A stretch of DNA of 64,000 nt from Kappaphycus alvarezii (lineage: Eukaryota; Rhodophyta; Florideophyceae; Gigartinales; Solieriaceae). Under the pieces are notes generated by a model. That model did no database searches and was not told where the DNA came from. It saw only the letters and a program-made list of their open reading frames with translations. The position numbers were made by a program, and so were the translations under genes. The stretch is from the NCBI GenBank assembly GCA_002205965.3, contig NADL03000534.1, forward strand, positions 434,001-498,000, given 5' to 3'. Numbering within the stretch: the first letter of the stretch is position 1; each line of letters starts with the position of its first letter. This document shows, piece by piece, positions 1 through 11,324 of this stretch.

Positions 1-3000
1 CGTAATTTAGTTTTTCTTCCATATTGTAAGTATTATCTATTTCATTTTACTCATATCCATCATTTTGATTCATTTCTTCTATATTATTATATTGGAAAAT
101 TAAAATGGGACTATCCGCAGTATTACCTGTTTTATTCATAGCTAATGGTTATTTTATGTGTTGGAGACATTTAACGGCATGTGCTCCCTATAAAAATCGA
201 AACCGCCTTGATAGCTAGCGTGAAAACTCAACAGAACAATTTAATTTTAAGTTAATTTACAAATCTTCCCTCAACAAAATCATATTTAGTTCTAAATACA
301 ACGCTTAAGTTCGATAGTTCTGTTCTATCCTAACCAAAAATAGTTTGCCCACTATCCGTATTTACATGATTTCGTGTATTTTTAGGGACACTCCGAGTTC
401 TTAGTCTCATATGGGACCCACTCCACCCAATCAAGCAAGAAACTGTAACTGTTTCCTCTGCTTCCACGCTATACGTGTTGTACTTATTCTCATTAACCTG
501 CCTATTTATGTCAGTGATCAATTTCACAGGCCGTTATCCCTCTGCACTTGCTGGCAGTGCTCCATGACCCACCTTTCGCGCCTCTCAACAATTATGGTGC
601 AAGGCTTACTGCTTATTTTCAGACACATTCCTTGCATTTTTCCGAAGAATAAAGGTTCCAAAGCAACGGGATTAATGCTTAATCTGTGTCGGATCATCTC
701 AAACTGCTCTAGAACACACTATAATCAAAAGAGCAGCCTTAAGCACCTCAATTGTTCACAAAAAAGAAAAAACTCCTACTTTGGAGACTGCAAGCAAAAT
801 TTTGACCGTCATTATCACCGAAACTTCTATATATCTGTCAAAAATAGCCTCAGAAAGTGTAAGCATCAAGCTACAGAGAACTCATCGATTATTATTGATC
901 TCCATTAATGTGATGAATAAAACAGCATATATTTAGTTAAAACATTTTTTATTTCTGCCAGAAAAAAATCAAAAGTACTAGAAAACGAAAATTTCCCTTT
1001 TCAGAAAACACAAAAAAGGAAATTCATAATTGATCCCCCATCACCGGGAAAAGTAAACTATAAATCATAATATAAAAATTATTTAAAAAATTTGAAGAAC
1101 ACTTGGAACATTGAAAGCACAATGGGCAGTAAAATCATTCAAAGCATCATAGAAAACTAAAGAGATTGAATAGGAATACGTTCCGCGTCCATTTTTCTCA
1201 AAAATCAACTCCAGGATTTAACTTCATACGTATAAGAATCTGAGTATTAAAAGTTTAAAATATTAATCATCTGTTGAGTTATTGCATCCGCATTAGGCGT
1301 AAATGACCATATCTCAGTTTCAGATAGAATTAAAATTTTTATATAGCTATAAATTGACTTCTTAAATCTTCAAAAAGCTCTATAAATTAATTCAAAACTA
1401 TTTCGTAGATATTTACAGAATAATCACTGGCCAAAATGACCGCATATTTTCTATAATAATAAAAAGCGGATTTTAAATTACAAGATCGACTTTATTGGTC
1501 TTCAAATTAATTGTGCTAAGATTTTTGCTCAAAAAAATTAAATTCAGTAAACAAGCTTTTATGTTTTCTTTGGATGAGGATTATCTGCGTACATTTCATT
1601 ATTTCTACATCACAAAAATGCGACAAAATAAAAAATAGATTTTTCGAGCATCTGTCTTCACTAAGTGTCCATAATAATGAATGAAAGCTCTGTTTCTTTT
1701 TTATGAATTTTTGCATTGTTCGTAAGCTTTCACCTCTCTGATTAAGTAATTTGGTTTTTATTGTGTGGATTATCTATAATTAATGCCTGTGATACATATT
1801 TCAAAAAAGCTCACATGGCTGCTCTTGAAGATCAATATATCTATTTATGTGATATTTTCTTATTCTGAACAATCATGATGTCAAAAGAAACCCGTTTAAA
1901 TGGTCATGTATAATTTAATTTCATTTTTTGACCTGTCAATTTTTAATATCGCATTTCCCGGCCGCAATCAGCCTAAAATCTACTTTTAATTTGATCTTCC
2001 TTTCAAATTTTGTATTAACATCAGAGAGGAAAATCATTGTTCCATAATAGGAGTAACCATCTGTCGCGTAAAAGAAAATCCCATAAAACATGAAGTCTTC
2101 TGAAAGATACCCCTTGAAGCTGTTCAAAAATATTGGGAAGATTATTTAATGCGATACTGCATATTAGATTTAAAAATAACGAATAGAGGACCTTACTCCT
2201 CCATTTTGTTCAACTCTTCCTCAATCATCTCAGTAATAATACGTGTGACGCAATTTCAACAGTTGCTTAGACCTTGGCCTTGGAAAGTTTTAATAGCACG
2301 CCCCTGTTCAAATTCAATAAACTCTTCTTCCATGCCGTACATGAACTAAGAGTAAATTCATCAAGCCACCAACTCACCACCTCGAATTTCCATAAGCATT
2401 CCAAACTGCTCTCCTCTTCCAATACATCAAGTCGCTCTTTCCCTAACACATTAACTAAACCTGTTTTAAACGTCAATTTCTTCATACAGGGTTTTCCTTG
2501 TTATTAATACCAATATCACAGTATGTTGCACCACAAACGCGTTTGGGACTTCACTCTTCTCATTATTTTGTAAGAAACAAGAGAATAAATTCAGGTAAAA
2601 CTGTATAAGGAAAGCAAAGAGTGCTAAAATACTGCATGTGGCCGTGTGAGTTGTTCTAGCAGAAGCATAGAAGGGGACTTGATGATATTTTTGCAGAATC
2701 TTGGTCACTTTCTGTGGTGGAGAGAGCATGAACCAAGAAGATCACCGTGATTTCGACATCTTTCGTTTATTATACCAGAAATATAGCCAATGAGAAGGAA
2801 ATAGGTAACTTTCATATTAAGGAAAAATTATTGAACGATCATGAACTGTTGTGGGGATCCATTGGGACTACAAAGGCAATAAGGATATTTTGGAGGGTCA
2901 GTTTGGGTATTTTATGGATTATTGTTACCTTTTGGTTTAGATTTCTATACTTTGGCTGGTTCATGTAAGAACTTTTTTCTCTTCTTGTCGTCCATTTAAT

Positions 3001-3050
3001 GTAGGAAATAAGAACGGCATATTGTTGAAGCGTAACTTGCAGTACATCTA
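1..3050. other. AT-rich stretch without a recognised gene
   Basis: About 3 kb of AT-rich sequence dense in stops in all frames. The longest open frame (411-908, +, 165 codons) is Cys/His/Asn-rich with no motif I recognise, and the opposite strand there is equally unconvincing. From about 2950 onward the sequence grades into the gypsy pol remnant, so part of this stretch may be the decayed gag and 5' end of that element. I saw no LTR copy matching the 6.12 kb sequence. Confidence 0.5.
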
Positions 3051-3051
3051 G

Positions 3052-6000
3052 TTGATTTCAACGGTTTTGAAATTTAAACGAATGCTGAAACATGGAATAT
3101 ATTTCGAAGTATTTCTATTACTTAAAGATCAAGAAATGAGCGCAATGCCATATTCTGAGTCCAATGGAAACCTAAAAAGCTTACTGGAAAAGTATGAAGA
3201 GGTCCCTCTTGAAGATTTTCCAAATGGACTCCCTCCGACTCGATCAGTGGACCATGAGATCAAAGTGGAGGAACGATCAGGTTCACCTCGTCGACCTCTG
3301 TTCCAGTCGTCCCAATCTAAATTTAGAGCAGCTAAATAGTACGTCGAATCTCTTTTGAAGAAGAGAAAGGTAGGATACATTGAATCACAATTTGGAGCCC
3401 CGCTTTTTTTTAAAAAAAAAGAATCGAAATCATAGATTCCTTATCAATTACCATTCTTTCATTCGCATCACGAAAAAGAACAATGCTCCATTACCTCGTT
3501 CGGATCAAATATTCTATCGGCTTGGAGATGCGAGATTTTTTCCAAGCTTGATCTAAGATAGGATTTCATCTGATAGTGATGAAGGAAGTGACATCGAAAA
3601 GACTGTCGTCCATACAAAATATGGGCATTTCGAATATCTTTTTATGACTACGGGACTTTGCAATGCTCCTGAAGCGTTCCAAACGTTAGTGAACCAGATC
3701 TTTTACGAATGAATAGATGTCTTCTTTGGTTGTTTACATGGATGATATTCTAATCTTCAGCAAGGACAAGGAATAATATTATGAACACATGTCAATTTTA
3801 TTGAAGTGACAAAAGAACGTGATCTATACATATCACCGAAGATATGCTCTTTTTTCAGAATAAGCTTGGGTTTATGGTTTTAATTGTTACGAAGGACGAT
3901 ATTGTCAACCTTGACAAGGTCGAACTCTTACAGACTTGGCCGAAACTTATATTTCTGACGGAGTTGAGAAGCTAGTTCTAATTCAATTTTCATTGGGTTC
4001 ATATCAAAGTTCTTCTAAATTGCAGCACGTCTCACAGATCTGGCGAAAAATGATCGAGTAATAGGTAAATTTTATCAATAGTGTGATAAAACTTTGCAGA
4101 AGCTAAAGTAAGTAAATATTGGGGCTCCAATTCTAGTCTGCTGTTTATTTTAAAAAGCCATTTCGTGGTCGTGTAGATGCTTCACAGCTCACTGTGAGTG
4201 GAACTCCGACACAATTGGAAAATCGAAGGGATCTTGTAATTTATTTCTATTCAAAGAAGATTACTCCTACTGAGTCGGGCTACACTGCAAATGATAGAGA
4301 GCTTCTGGTTTCGATTAATTTTCTCAGAAGATTTAGGTTCCATCTTGAAGGGTCACATTTTGACATTTTCACTGAAAACCGAGTGCTTAAGAGCTTCGTC
4401 AAAAAAACCGAAGCTGAGTCGCAAAAAAACACATTGGTTGGCAACTCCCGGTAACTTTGGAACCTCTTCAATCATACTCAAGCCCGAAATTTTTCACTTC
4501 TTGGGAGATGTGTTATCACGAGCTCCTAACTTCATGAAAGGATATCGTGACGTCTCAGTAAATGACGTTGAATTTCCCTACCTTTATATAGATCGAATAA
4601 TTCCTCTATATGATGAAGACCAGTTCTTTGGTCCAGTGGTAAAATCCCTTGAAGTTGAATGGCCAGAGGATGAGGTCAAGAAGCAGAAAATTGGTAAACT
4701 TTTGCCAATTTTCCAAAAGGATGGTTCCAGGCTGCTTTACAATGGAAATTTGTATGTGTCGCGAAGTTCAGTATCTGGTATGTTTGCAAATTTCTCACGG
4801 CTCCAAAGTCGGTGGACAATTCAAATTTCCAAAGACACTGTCCAGATTAGAAAACTTCCATTAGAAACATAAAATCCCGGATCTTCGAAAGTACTGTAAA
4901 GTATGTCTTACTTGTCAGCAGTATGTGGACTCTAATCAAAACAAATTGACAGATTCAATGTCGCTGGAATTTCCTGACCGCAGATAGTGATGAATATTAA
5001 CAGATTTCATTGTGAGAATACTCGTAGCGAAGAGCGTTCATGATTCAAATACGATTTGGGTTGGTCTAGTTACTCGTCGAGTCCGTTTTCTGAAGTCTAA
5101 AACGTCTGATACTGGAGAATAAACTGCTAGGTATTTCTTCTAGAGCATCTTCAAAAACCACGGGTTACCAGACGATGTGATCTCAAACAGGGATAGCAAA
5201 TTCATTTAAAATTTTTGGAAGATACTGATGAATCTTTGTGGTATAAAACTAATAATTTCAATTAACAGACACCAAAATACATACTTTTCTTCCGAAATTA
5301 TGAATAGGACGATCTAGAACCATCTTCGATGTTATTGCTTGTATCTTCAGGATGACTGGGATGAACTGTTACCTTCTGCAAAATTTGCATACAACTCGGC
5401 TGTAAGAGATGATTTGGATATGTAACCATTCCAGCTGGACCTTAAATGGAGAGCTAATCGCCACTAGACTTTTATCTGGCAGAGGCATACCTCTTCAGAG
5501 TTTGGACAACTCTCCTGTCAAGTTCAATATTTCTCTTAAGGATGCGAAATTTGCCTGCAAATTAGCAAACTTGCTTACGCTCCGAGACGACACAATTTTA
5601 GATATTATAAGATATGCTCAAAGCTATGGATAAATCGATAAACGGATATGGATATGTTTTTTATGTCGCAGGATTCGAAAAAAACTTTGTGCGCAAAGTT
5701 TCGGGTCATTTCTGGTGAAAAATCCCATTGGTAAGAGTTCCGTTCAATTTTATCTCCCTGCTCACTTTAAGATTCATCCAAAAATTCATATGATTCACAT
5801 AATACCGAACTTTGAGCAGCCGGATGACATTGCTGTATATATTCCTCACGTTTTTGAACCGCTTAAACTGCCTATTGGAACAGAACAAGAGGTCGAGGCT
5901 GTTTTGGCCTATAATGAAGTTGGTCATGGATACAAGTTCCTGATTTCAATTCGGAGTGACCCACGTCAAGATGCAGAGTGGCAATCAACGAGGGACTTTA

Positions 6001-6089
6001 TAAATATTATGGAAGATGGATCTGTCATGGTGACTGAGGCTTTCCAGCAGTATATTCGGAAAGACAATATACTTTTGCAGAATCATTGA
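3052..6089 (+). mobile_element. Decayed Ty3/gypsy retrotransposon pol (chromovirus-like)
   Basis: Successive pol domains appear in order on the + strand, split by stops and frameshifts. First comes the RT start: the segment with PPTRSVDHEI, then a KAAK-YVESLLKK-like stretch and GAPLFF (about 3200-3410). The RT palm follows at 3640-3760 with [17 protein letters not shown] and the catalytic YMDD at 3735-3746. RNase H is at 4170-4460, with FYSKKITPTESGYTANDREL and FHLEGSHFDIFTENRVLKSF, followed by LGDVLSRAPNF. The integrase HHCC zinc region has CKVCLTCQQ near 4900 and the core has NHGLPDDVISNRDSKF near 5150. A C-terminal chromodomain-like segment is at 5880-6089 (EVEAVLAYNEVGHGYKFLI, then DAEWQSTRDFI). 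Domain order RT-RH-IN-chromodomain is that of Ty3/gypsy chromoviruses. Gag and protease are not visible. The stop density shows it is dead. Confidence 0.9.
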
Positions 6090-6099
6090 CGAGAACATT

Positions 6100-6130
6100 A
6101 ATAGTGCGGGGGATTGAATAATGTAACAAT
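6100..6130 (+). other. Possible purine tract and 3' LTR start of the gypsy element
   Basis: Right after the last pol codons a purine-rich run (GCGGGGGATTGAA) is followed at 6122 by TGTAACAATG, the position and form expected for a polypurine tract and an LTR beginning with TG. I could not find a matching 5' LTR, so this is an inference from position only. Confidence 0.35.
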
Positions 6131-6160
6131 GTCTCTATTACACCACTGCGTAATAGAGAC
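6131..6160. repeat. Perfect inverted repeat, 11-bp stem and 8-nt loop
   Basis: GTCTCTATTAC at 6131-6141 pairs with GTAATAGAGAC at 6150-6160. A diverged inverted relative of the same motif lies at about 6191-6212 (CATAGTGGTGTAGTAGAGAA). Both sit at the presumed start of the gypsy 3' LTR. Confidence 0.85.
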
Positions 6161-7120
6161 TTGTTCTCTGTTGTCATTCCAGTTCTCTTTTACATAGTGG
6201 TGTAGTAGAGAATCTGCATCGTCTTGGATGAATTTTGAAGCTCAATGTAACCAGCTAGCGGTTCTATTGCTTCTTTTCTCGCGAATTTTTTATTTGAAGT
6301 GGAGCCCAACTTCATTATTTTATTCACTTATTCATGTTCTAAATATTACTAATCTACTTTATAGATGCAACTCTACTTTTTAGTAATTTCTACTGATTTA
6401 TCACAGTAGTAGTTATGGAGTAGACGTACAATTTTATCTACAAAAAGGGGGAATCATTTTGATTCTTGTGGAATCCAGGTACAATCCACTATTGTTAATT
6501 TACCCTTCTGTCATTTCGATTGTACACTGCCTGACCGCCTATTAAGATTACGATCTAATCGGATGATCCATATTGGTCACGTGCAGTTGAGACGCGGAAA
6601 GATGGCCATCTCTACCGACGACCACATGATACAACTCAAGCGTTGATATATATTAACCCTTTGCGTCCAACTTTCAGAAAAAAATTCTATCATCTCCACT
6701 TATCTTCCAGAAGCGTTCCAGCTGCCTCTCTCTCTGTTTCACCTCTCCAGCTCGGCTGCAAACAGTGTTGTCCTGCCCACTCCCATCAGGAGCTTCGCAA
6801 CGTGTACCGACGCTTTGGGAGCCCACCAGAATTGCCTAATCTCCTGTCTGCATTCAAGTATTCTCCCATTTATGGTCTGAGGCAGAAGTATAGAATCATT
6901 TGTGTCTTTCCGACCACAGAAGACTGCACCTTGAGAGGCATATCGCTTGAAAGCGCTGGCCGAGCTGAGTACACTAATAACATTTTCTTTTAAATAAAAT
7001 GAAGAAAATTATATATAAAAAACTACATTTTTAAGCCCATAAAAATAGAATCACAACACCTCTTGGCGGTAATCTTCAGAACAGTAAGGCAATGACAACA
7101 ACTGGAAGCATAAGAGGATA
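6161..7120. other. Region between gypsy and Tc1-like remnants, no gene seen
   Basis: AT-rich sequence presumably containing the rest of the gypsy 3' LTR, then a mixed stretch. A 116-codon frame at 6643-6993 (+) has no family resemblance that I can see. No second LTR copy is available to set the LTR end. Confidence 0.4.
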
Positions 7121-8042
7121 GTGGACAGCTCTGTCCATCCCACTAAGCCATCTTTGACGCATTCCCAACCTCGAAACATGCTCTGCGGGACCGTCTTAAG
7201 CCGAAAGGAAAGAGGGGCAAGCGATACTTTGGCCAACGAGACATTGACGAGGACAATCGCCAAGAAACTGGAAGGTCCCGAAAGGTCATATGCACGTATC
7301 TCAGGGATCGTGTGGGGTACGGAACCAAAAAAGGGCGGGGATGTCTTGAAAATTCTCCTATGCAGCACTACACTGCGTAGTAAGGGAGGCGTCGAACACC
7401 GGACACGGCACAAATCGTACACGGAAGGACCTTGGACTCGAGCTGTCGAGGGAAACAGTCCTCTGGATGCTATAGTATCGCAAGATTAAGAAGTCTTTCT
7501 TCCTCACTGAGCTGCATAGGAAAAATAGAGTGGATTGGCAACGATGATGATGGTAATGGAAGCTTTCGCAGTGGGAGAAGGTGTTCTTTTCTGATGAAAA
7601 GAAGTTCAACGTGGACGGCCCGGATGGATTGGCATGCTATTGGCACGATATTTGCAAGGAGTAACGCGTCTTCGCTAAGCGTCAGGGAAGCAGACTTTGA
7701 TTGTGTGGGTTTCTTTTCTTTTTATTGTTCTTGTGATTTAGTGCCTTTTGCTCACATACCACACCATCGCAAAAGAAACAACCGACGCAATCCATGCAAC
7801 GGTGCAGGAAATGCTTTTTCCCGAGGATCAAACAAGGCAGGCATTCTGCGCTTCTATGGCCCTCCCTGGTGCCAAGGAATGGATTTACTGCATCCGGTGC
7901 CCCGCCCTCAACACCAGTATCGGAAAATCGATTTGATTCTTTAATGTTTGAAAAGTGCTGTTCGGCTATCACTGGTGTATGCTAGACGTGTTCAGGATAA
8001 TGGGTAATGTCACTCGTGTGCCTAAATGGCTTGCTTGAACAC
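7121..8042 (+). mobile_element. Tc1/mariner-like transposase remnant
   Basis: The reading frame shifts repeatedly but the family is clear. Near 7235-7335 one frame reads RTIAKKL, then SRKVICTYLRDRVGYGTKK, the helix-turn-helix DNA-binding part of Tc1/mariner transposases with its YGTKK tail. At 7485-7520 comes FFLTELHRKNRVDWQR, and at 7572-7640 [19 protein letters not shown] followed by YWHDI. The Asp of FFSDEKKFN (codon 7593-7595) is the first catalytic residue of the DD(E/D) triad. Downstream the sequence is degraded; HQYRKIDLIL at the end fits the usual C-terminal region. Its last 120 bases recur at 59.3 kb. Terminal inverted repeats were not identified. Stops and shifts make it inactive. 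Confidence 0.85.
7926..8042 (+). repeat. Dispersed repeat, copy A (3' end of Tc1-like element)
   Basis: The stretch beginning ATCGATTTGATTCTTTAATG and running through GTATGCTAGACGTGTTCAGG matches 59296-59415 with few differences. It overlaps the 3' end of the Tc1-like transposase, so both are probably copies of the same element's end. Confidence 0.85.
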
Positions 8043-8299
8043 CAGTATTGACCCCGTGAATTCACTATGTGGCTCCAATACTTCTTGCAAGTCCCGTTTT
8101 CCCTTCGGACGTGCCTTGTCCCGAGACGAAACTGCCCCGAAACCGTCTACTTTTCGGGGATCATCTCCTCCACTGTAGGCATGGGTGCACGGGACCCGAC
8201 GACACGATCTTCTAGTCGTCCTCCTCGCGCAAGACCTGCAGAAAGCGCCCGCCGGCCCACCTCCGAACCACGAGAAGGGGTCCACCGCACAAGGCTAGA

Positions 8300-8760
8300 A
8301 GTCCCGGCGATGGGAAGCTAGGGTGGTACGGACTTCTTCGACGTCACATTCGTCAACCCCATCGCGCCCTCCCACAGGAAGATGTACACTTTTAATCCGC
8401 TCATCTCCCTTAATGCGGCCATCTCTGCAAACCATAAAAGATATGAATCTATTATCGCAACTTTCGTGGTAGGTAGGCTCGTGCCTATCCCTGTATCTAC
8501 TCTCGGAGGCTGGCACACAGACGCCTATAGGGCGCTAACCGATGTCGCGCGGAACGAGGCCGTCAGGGCGATGGAGACTCTTAGCAAGGTCCGAGGGTGT
8601 TTTCCCGAAAGCACGCTGCCGAGGCCGAAATGTCCCACGCAGCATGCCTGCTGGCCAGCCTTGAGCCGTCTTTTTAGGGAAAATTAAAAGGTACTACTGG
8701 TCACCGTCTAGGGTACTCCGGGTCACAAGCGACCATATCTTTCAAACATTTAAGCACCCC
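8300..8760 (+). mobile_element. LINE 3' end with restriction-like endonuclease segment, copy A
   Basis: On the + strand the conceptual product reads DFFDVTFVNPIAPSH, then LISLNAAISANHKRYE, LVPIPVSTLGGWHTDAYRAL and DVARNEAVRAM. In a shifted frame it continues QKHAAEAEMSHAACLLASLE. The order 'DVTVVNP ... K..KY ... VP....TLGGWH..A' is the pattern I associate with the C-terminal restriction-like endonuclease of LINE families such as CRE/R2-type elements. The terminal HAA..AACLL block and its downstream DNA recur at 43.29-43.44 kb, so the right part is the 3' end of a dispersed element. The reverse transcriptase itself is not visible upstream; the copy is 5' truncated and frameshifted. Confidence 0.6.
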
Positions 8761-10508
8761 ACATCCCCCTTTCCAATCTGCATCCCTTCCATAGATACTA
8801 GATCAGGTGAGTCCCGTGAGGCGTTGCTTTCTTCGCGACGTTTTACGGTCGCTACAGTTTTTTGGAGGCCCATTGGAATCGATACATATGGTGCGCTAAG
8901 GGACAGTGGTTCTAAATTTTTCTGCCTCCTCGCTTCTTTCGATGCCAGCTGCCGAAATACCTCCGCCACGCCTGAGTTGCAGGTTTTCGTTACTCGTTTT
9001 TTATTCTGTCTTCAAGGGATGCAAGGCCGCCAGGTGAGCACCCGTCGTCTGCTTGAGAAGTACATTTCTTCAATGATACTTGTGCATATCAGAGTGCTTT
9101 GCTTCATACTCGTAAAGATTTCCACATACATGGAGTAACCCAAGAGCACCTTCCGAGACAACGTCCAAGGTCATCGAGCAGTACGCGGCAGCCGTCGCGA
9201 CTCGTAGTGGATGTTCTAAGGGAGGAGTGAAGACCCGGATCAATCAGAAGCTAAGTATGCAATATGGCGACGTGCGTGGCATCCAGCATGTGTCGCGCCC
9301 CGCAACATGCAGAGTTTGGCCACCCTATTCAACCTATTTTATTGAGGTTTGTTTTTCAGTTACTTTAGGGGTCTTCAATGACTTCGCATGTTGCACCCAA
9401 GTAGATCAATGGTAAAAACTTATCACAACCTAAGATCCGAAAACTGCGTCCTGAAAGGCAATTTCCGCAGGAGCGATTTCGGATTATCTATGTGATACAG
9501 TTTTCCTATTCATTGCTGGCAATCTGTGCCATCCTGCCTTACGAATACTTTCTTCAAGGAAACTACGAACCAGTTACAAAAACACGGAAGACTGACGCAT
9601 TTGCCAACTGCATGGCATGCACTTAGCACCCTTAGCCAAAGCACCTCATGCACCCCTTTTCGGTACTTCTCTAAACTTTTTCTCTTTTGTTGAGGGCGAA
9701 GTGTTACAACTACTAGCACTTGCAATCAGTCGAGAGTAAACAAAGGTCATCCCTCCACTTGGTGCCTTACAGAGAGAACGGTTATTGCACTTAAGCCTCA
9801 ACCTGTAGGCACGATAACCATAATCGTTGGTGTTGGGAATTCAAATTCACAATCCGCACCGATACAGGCTTGGACATTATTGAAAGGCACACTTATGGCA
9901 CATTCCCTGGTCTTTCCAAAGCTACAAGACGCCAATAATATCAGTCATCACCCGTAGGCCAATCCATTGCCGCACAAAGAGAATTATATCGAACAAACGG
10001 GTGCGGAGTGTAGCATTGCTACAATCTCCTCTGCTACGCTTCCTTTTGCCAGATTTCTCTGCAACTTGCAAGTTTTGAAAACTATTCCATTCTACTTTCT
10101 ACTGTGTGGACTCTTGTTTTCAATCATGATTCGCCCATATCCTCAGTACTGCGTTTACTTTTGGCTGTCAAAACATGTCAGAGAGGGTAAGTTAAGTATC
10201 GTTAACCCGGTCACATGCACTCGTTGTTACCAGATGTACCTTTCTAAAATGCAGTCAGTATCCAGGAAACATCCTACTCATGCCCTCGTGCCACGGCTGA
10301 GTAATTTTCGCTGTACCATCACGTTATCTCCATCCTCCCGAGGCTCGAAGGAAATCCTTACCAACCAATCAGTCAGCCAGAAACCAGATTCCAAGTTGCA
10401 ATTTCTTGAAACGCTCCTCAAATAGCCGCTTCAGCCTACACAGCGTGAGCCGCTTTCATCCCGCCACGCTATTTGACCGCCTACCCCTGCCACGCAACGC
10501 CGGTCATC
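8761..10508. other. Intergenic, no gene recognised
   Basis: Mixed-composition DNA between the LINE piece and the alpha-kinase gene. A 152-codon frame at 9967-10425 (+) contains a hydrophobic patch (FYFLLCGLLFSIMI), but codon context and lack of any motif leave it unsupported. It lies downstream of the alpha-kinase stop and could be 3' flanking DNA. Confidence 0.4.
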
Positions 10509-11324
10509 CTAACAATCACCCGTGGTAACAGTGGACATGACCGGCCTAAAGAACACTTTGTTGTCCTTTGGCTTGGGGAACCTGGAGCACATGCCCGAGC
10601 ATTTGTGATGCTTGAAAAAGTTGCGTAGATAGTCTTTGCCATTGTCCGTGATTCCATACGTACCCTTCTTCAAAGAAGTGATAGCCGGGTCGGACAACAC
10701 AATAGTATCACATTTCTTGCCCATGATTCCACCCTGCAAATCGCACAAGATGAACTTGCCGCCACTCCAAGCATACGAGTAATGGCTCAAAGCCTGCACG
10801 ACCTTGGAAAAGGTACGCTCGCCTTCGCCCACCCATCCACTGTTTGAATTAAACTTGCGGAAATCACGAATCAACGGCTCGACCAAGACTGAGCGTCGCT
10901 TCCCCTCCACCAGCTCACTCCTCCACAAGGTGGGCACATTGACCTCAATTTTCCACCCCCTAGTATCCACCTCTTCCAGGAAGGATTCCACAATCTGCGC
11001 GCAATGATCGACATGCGGATAACCTGTTTGAAATGACCTTGCAAATGGCATCGATACTTGCTACGAAGCCACTTGACGACACAAATTCGAATCCATGACC
11101 GCCGTTATAATTGCGTGCGAATTCGACGTTGAAAATCTTGCCGTGTTTGCGCGGGGATTTGAGAAAGTCTGCATCGACGCCGAGAAGGGTGGACTGGTTG
11201 CGGCGAACGACGGAGCTGTCGAGTGTGGAGTTGTCGGAGAGGGAAAGGTTGTGCGGGAGGAGCAGGAGGATGAGGAGGACTTGCGATGGCCGCAACGGGA
11301 GCAACGGGAGCAGGAGGAAGGCAT
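10509..11324 (-). CDS. Alpha-type protein kinase (MHCK/EF2K family)
   Basis: Ser/Thr kinase of the atypical alpha-kinase family. The C-terminal two thirds (11051-10509) are diagnostic: SVLVEPLIRDFRKFNSNSG, then ALSHYSYAWSGGKFILCDLQ, then TIVLSDPAITS, YGITDNGKDYLRNFFKHHKC and SGMC. These are the EP(F/L)I, FNSN, DLQG, LSDP and zinc-binding HxC...CxxxC elements of the fold. A second frame just upstream gives VVKWLRSKYR, which fits the nucleotide-binding Lys strand. From the ATG at 11324 three single missing bases are needed (near 11315, about 11080 and about 11050), giving 816+3 bases, about 272 residues, the size of a bare alpha-kinase domain. One of the N-terminal frames is strongly hydrophobic (VLLILLLLPHNLSLS), so a signal sequence is possible, though this depends on where the first shift lies. 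Upstream DNA on this strand is pyrimidine-rich, as for the other island genes. Confidence 0.85.

Noticed and set aside
411..908. 165-codon plus-strand frame near the left end
   Set aside because: No motif, skewed composition and located in decayed repeat DNA.
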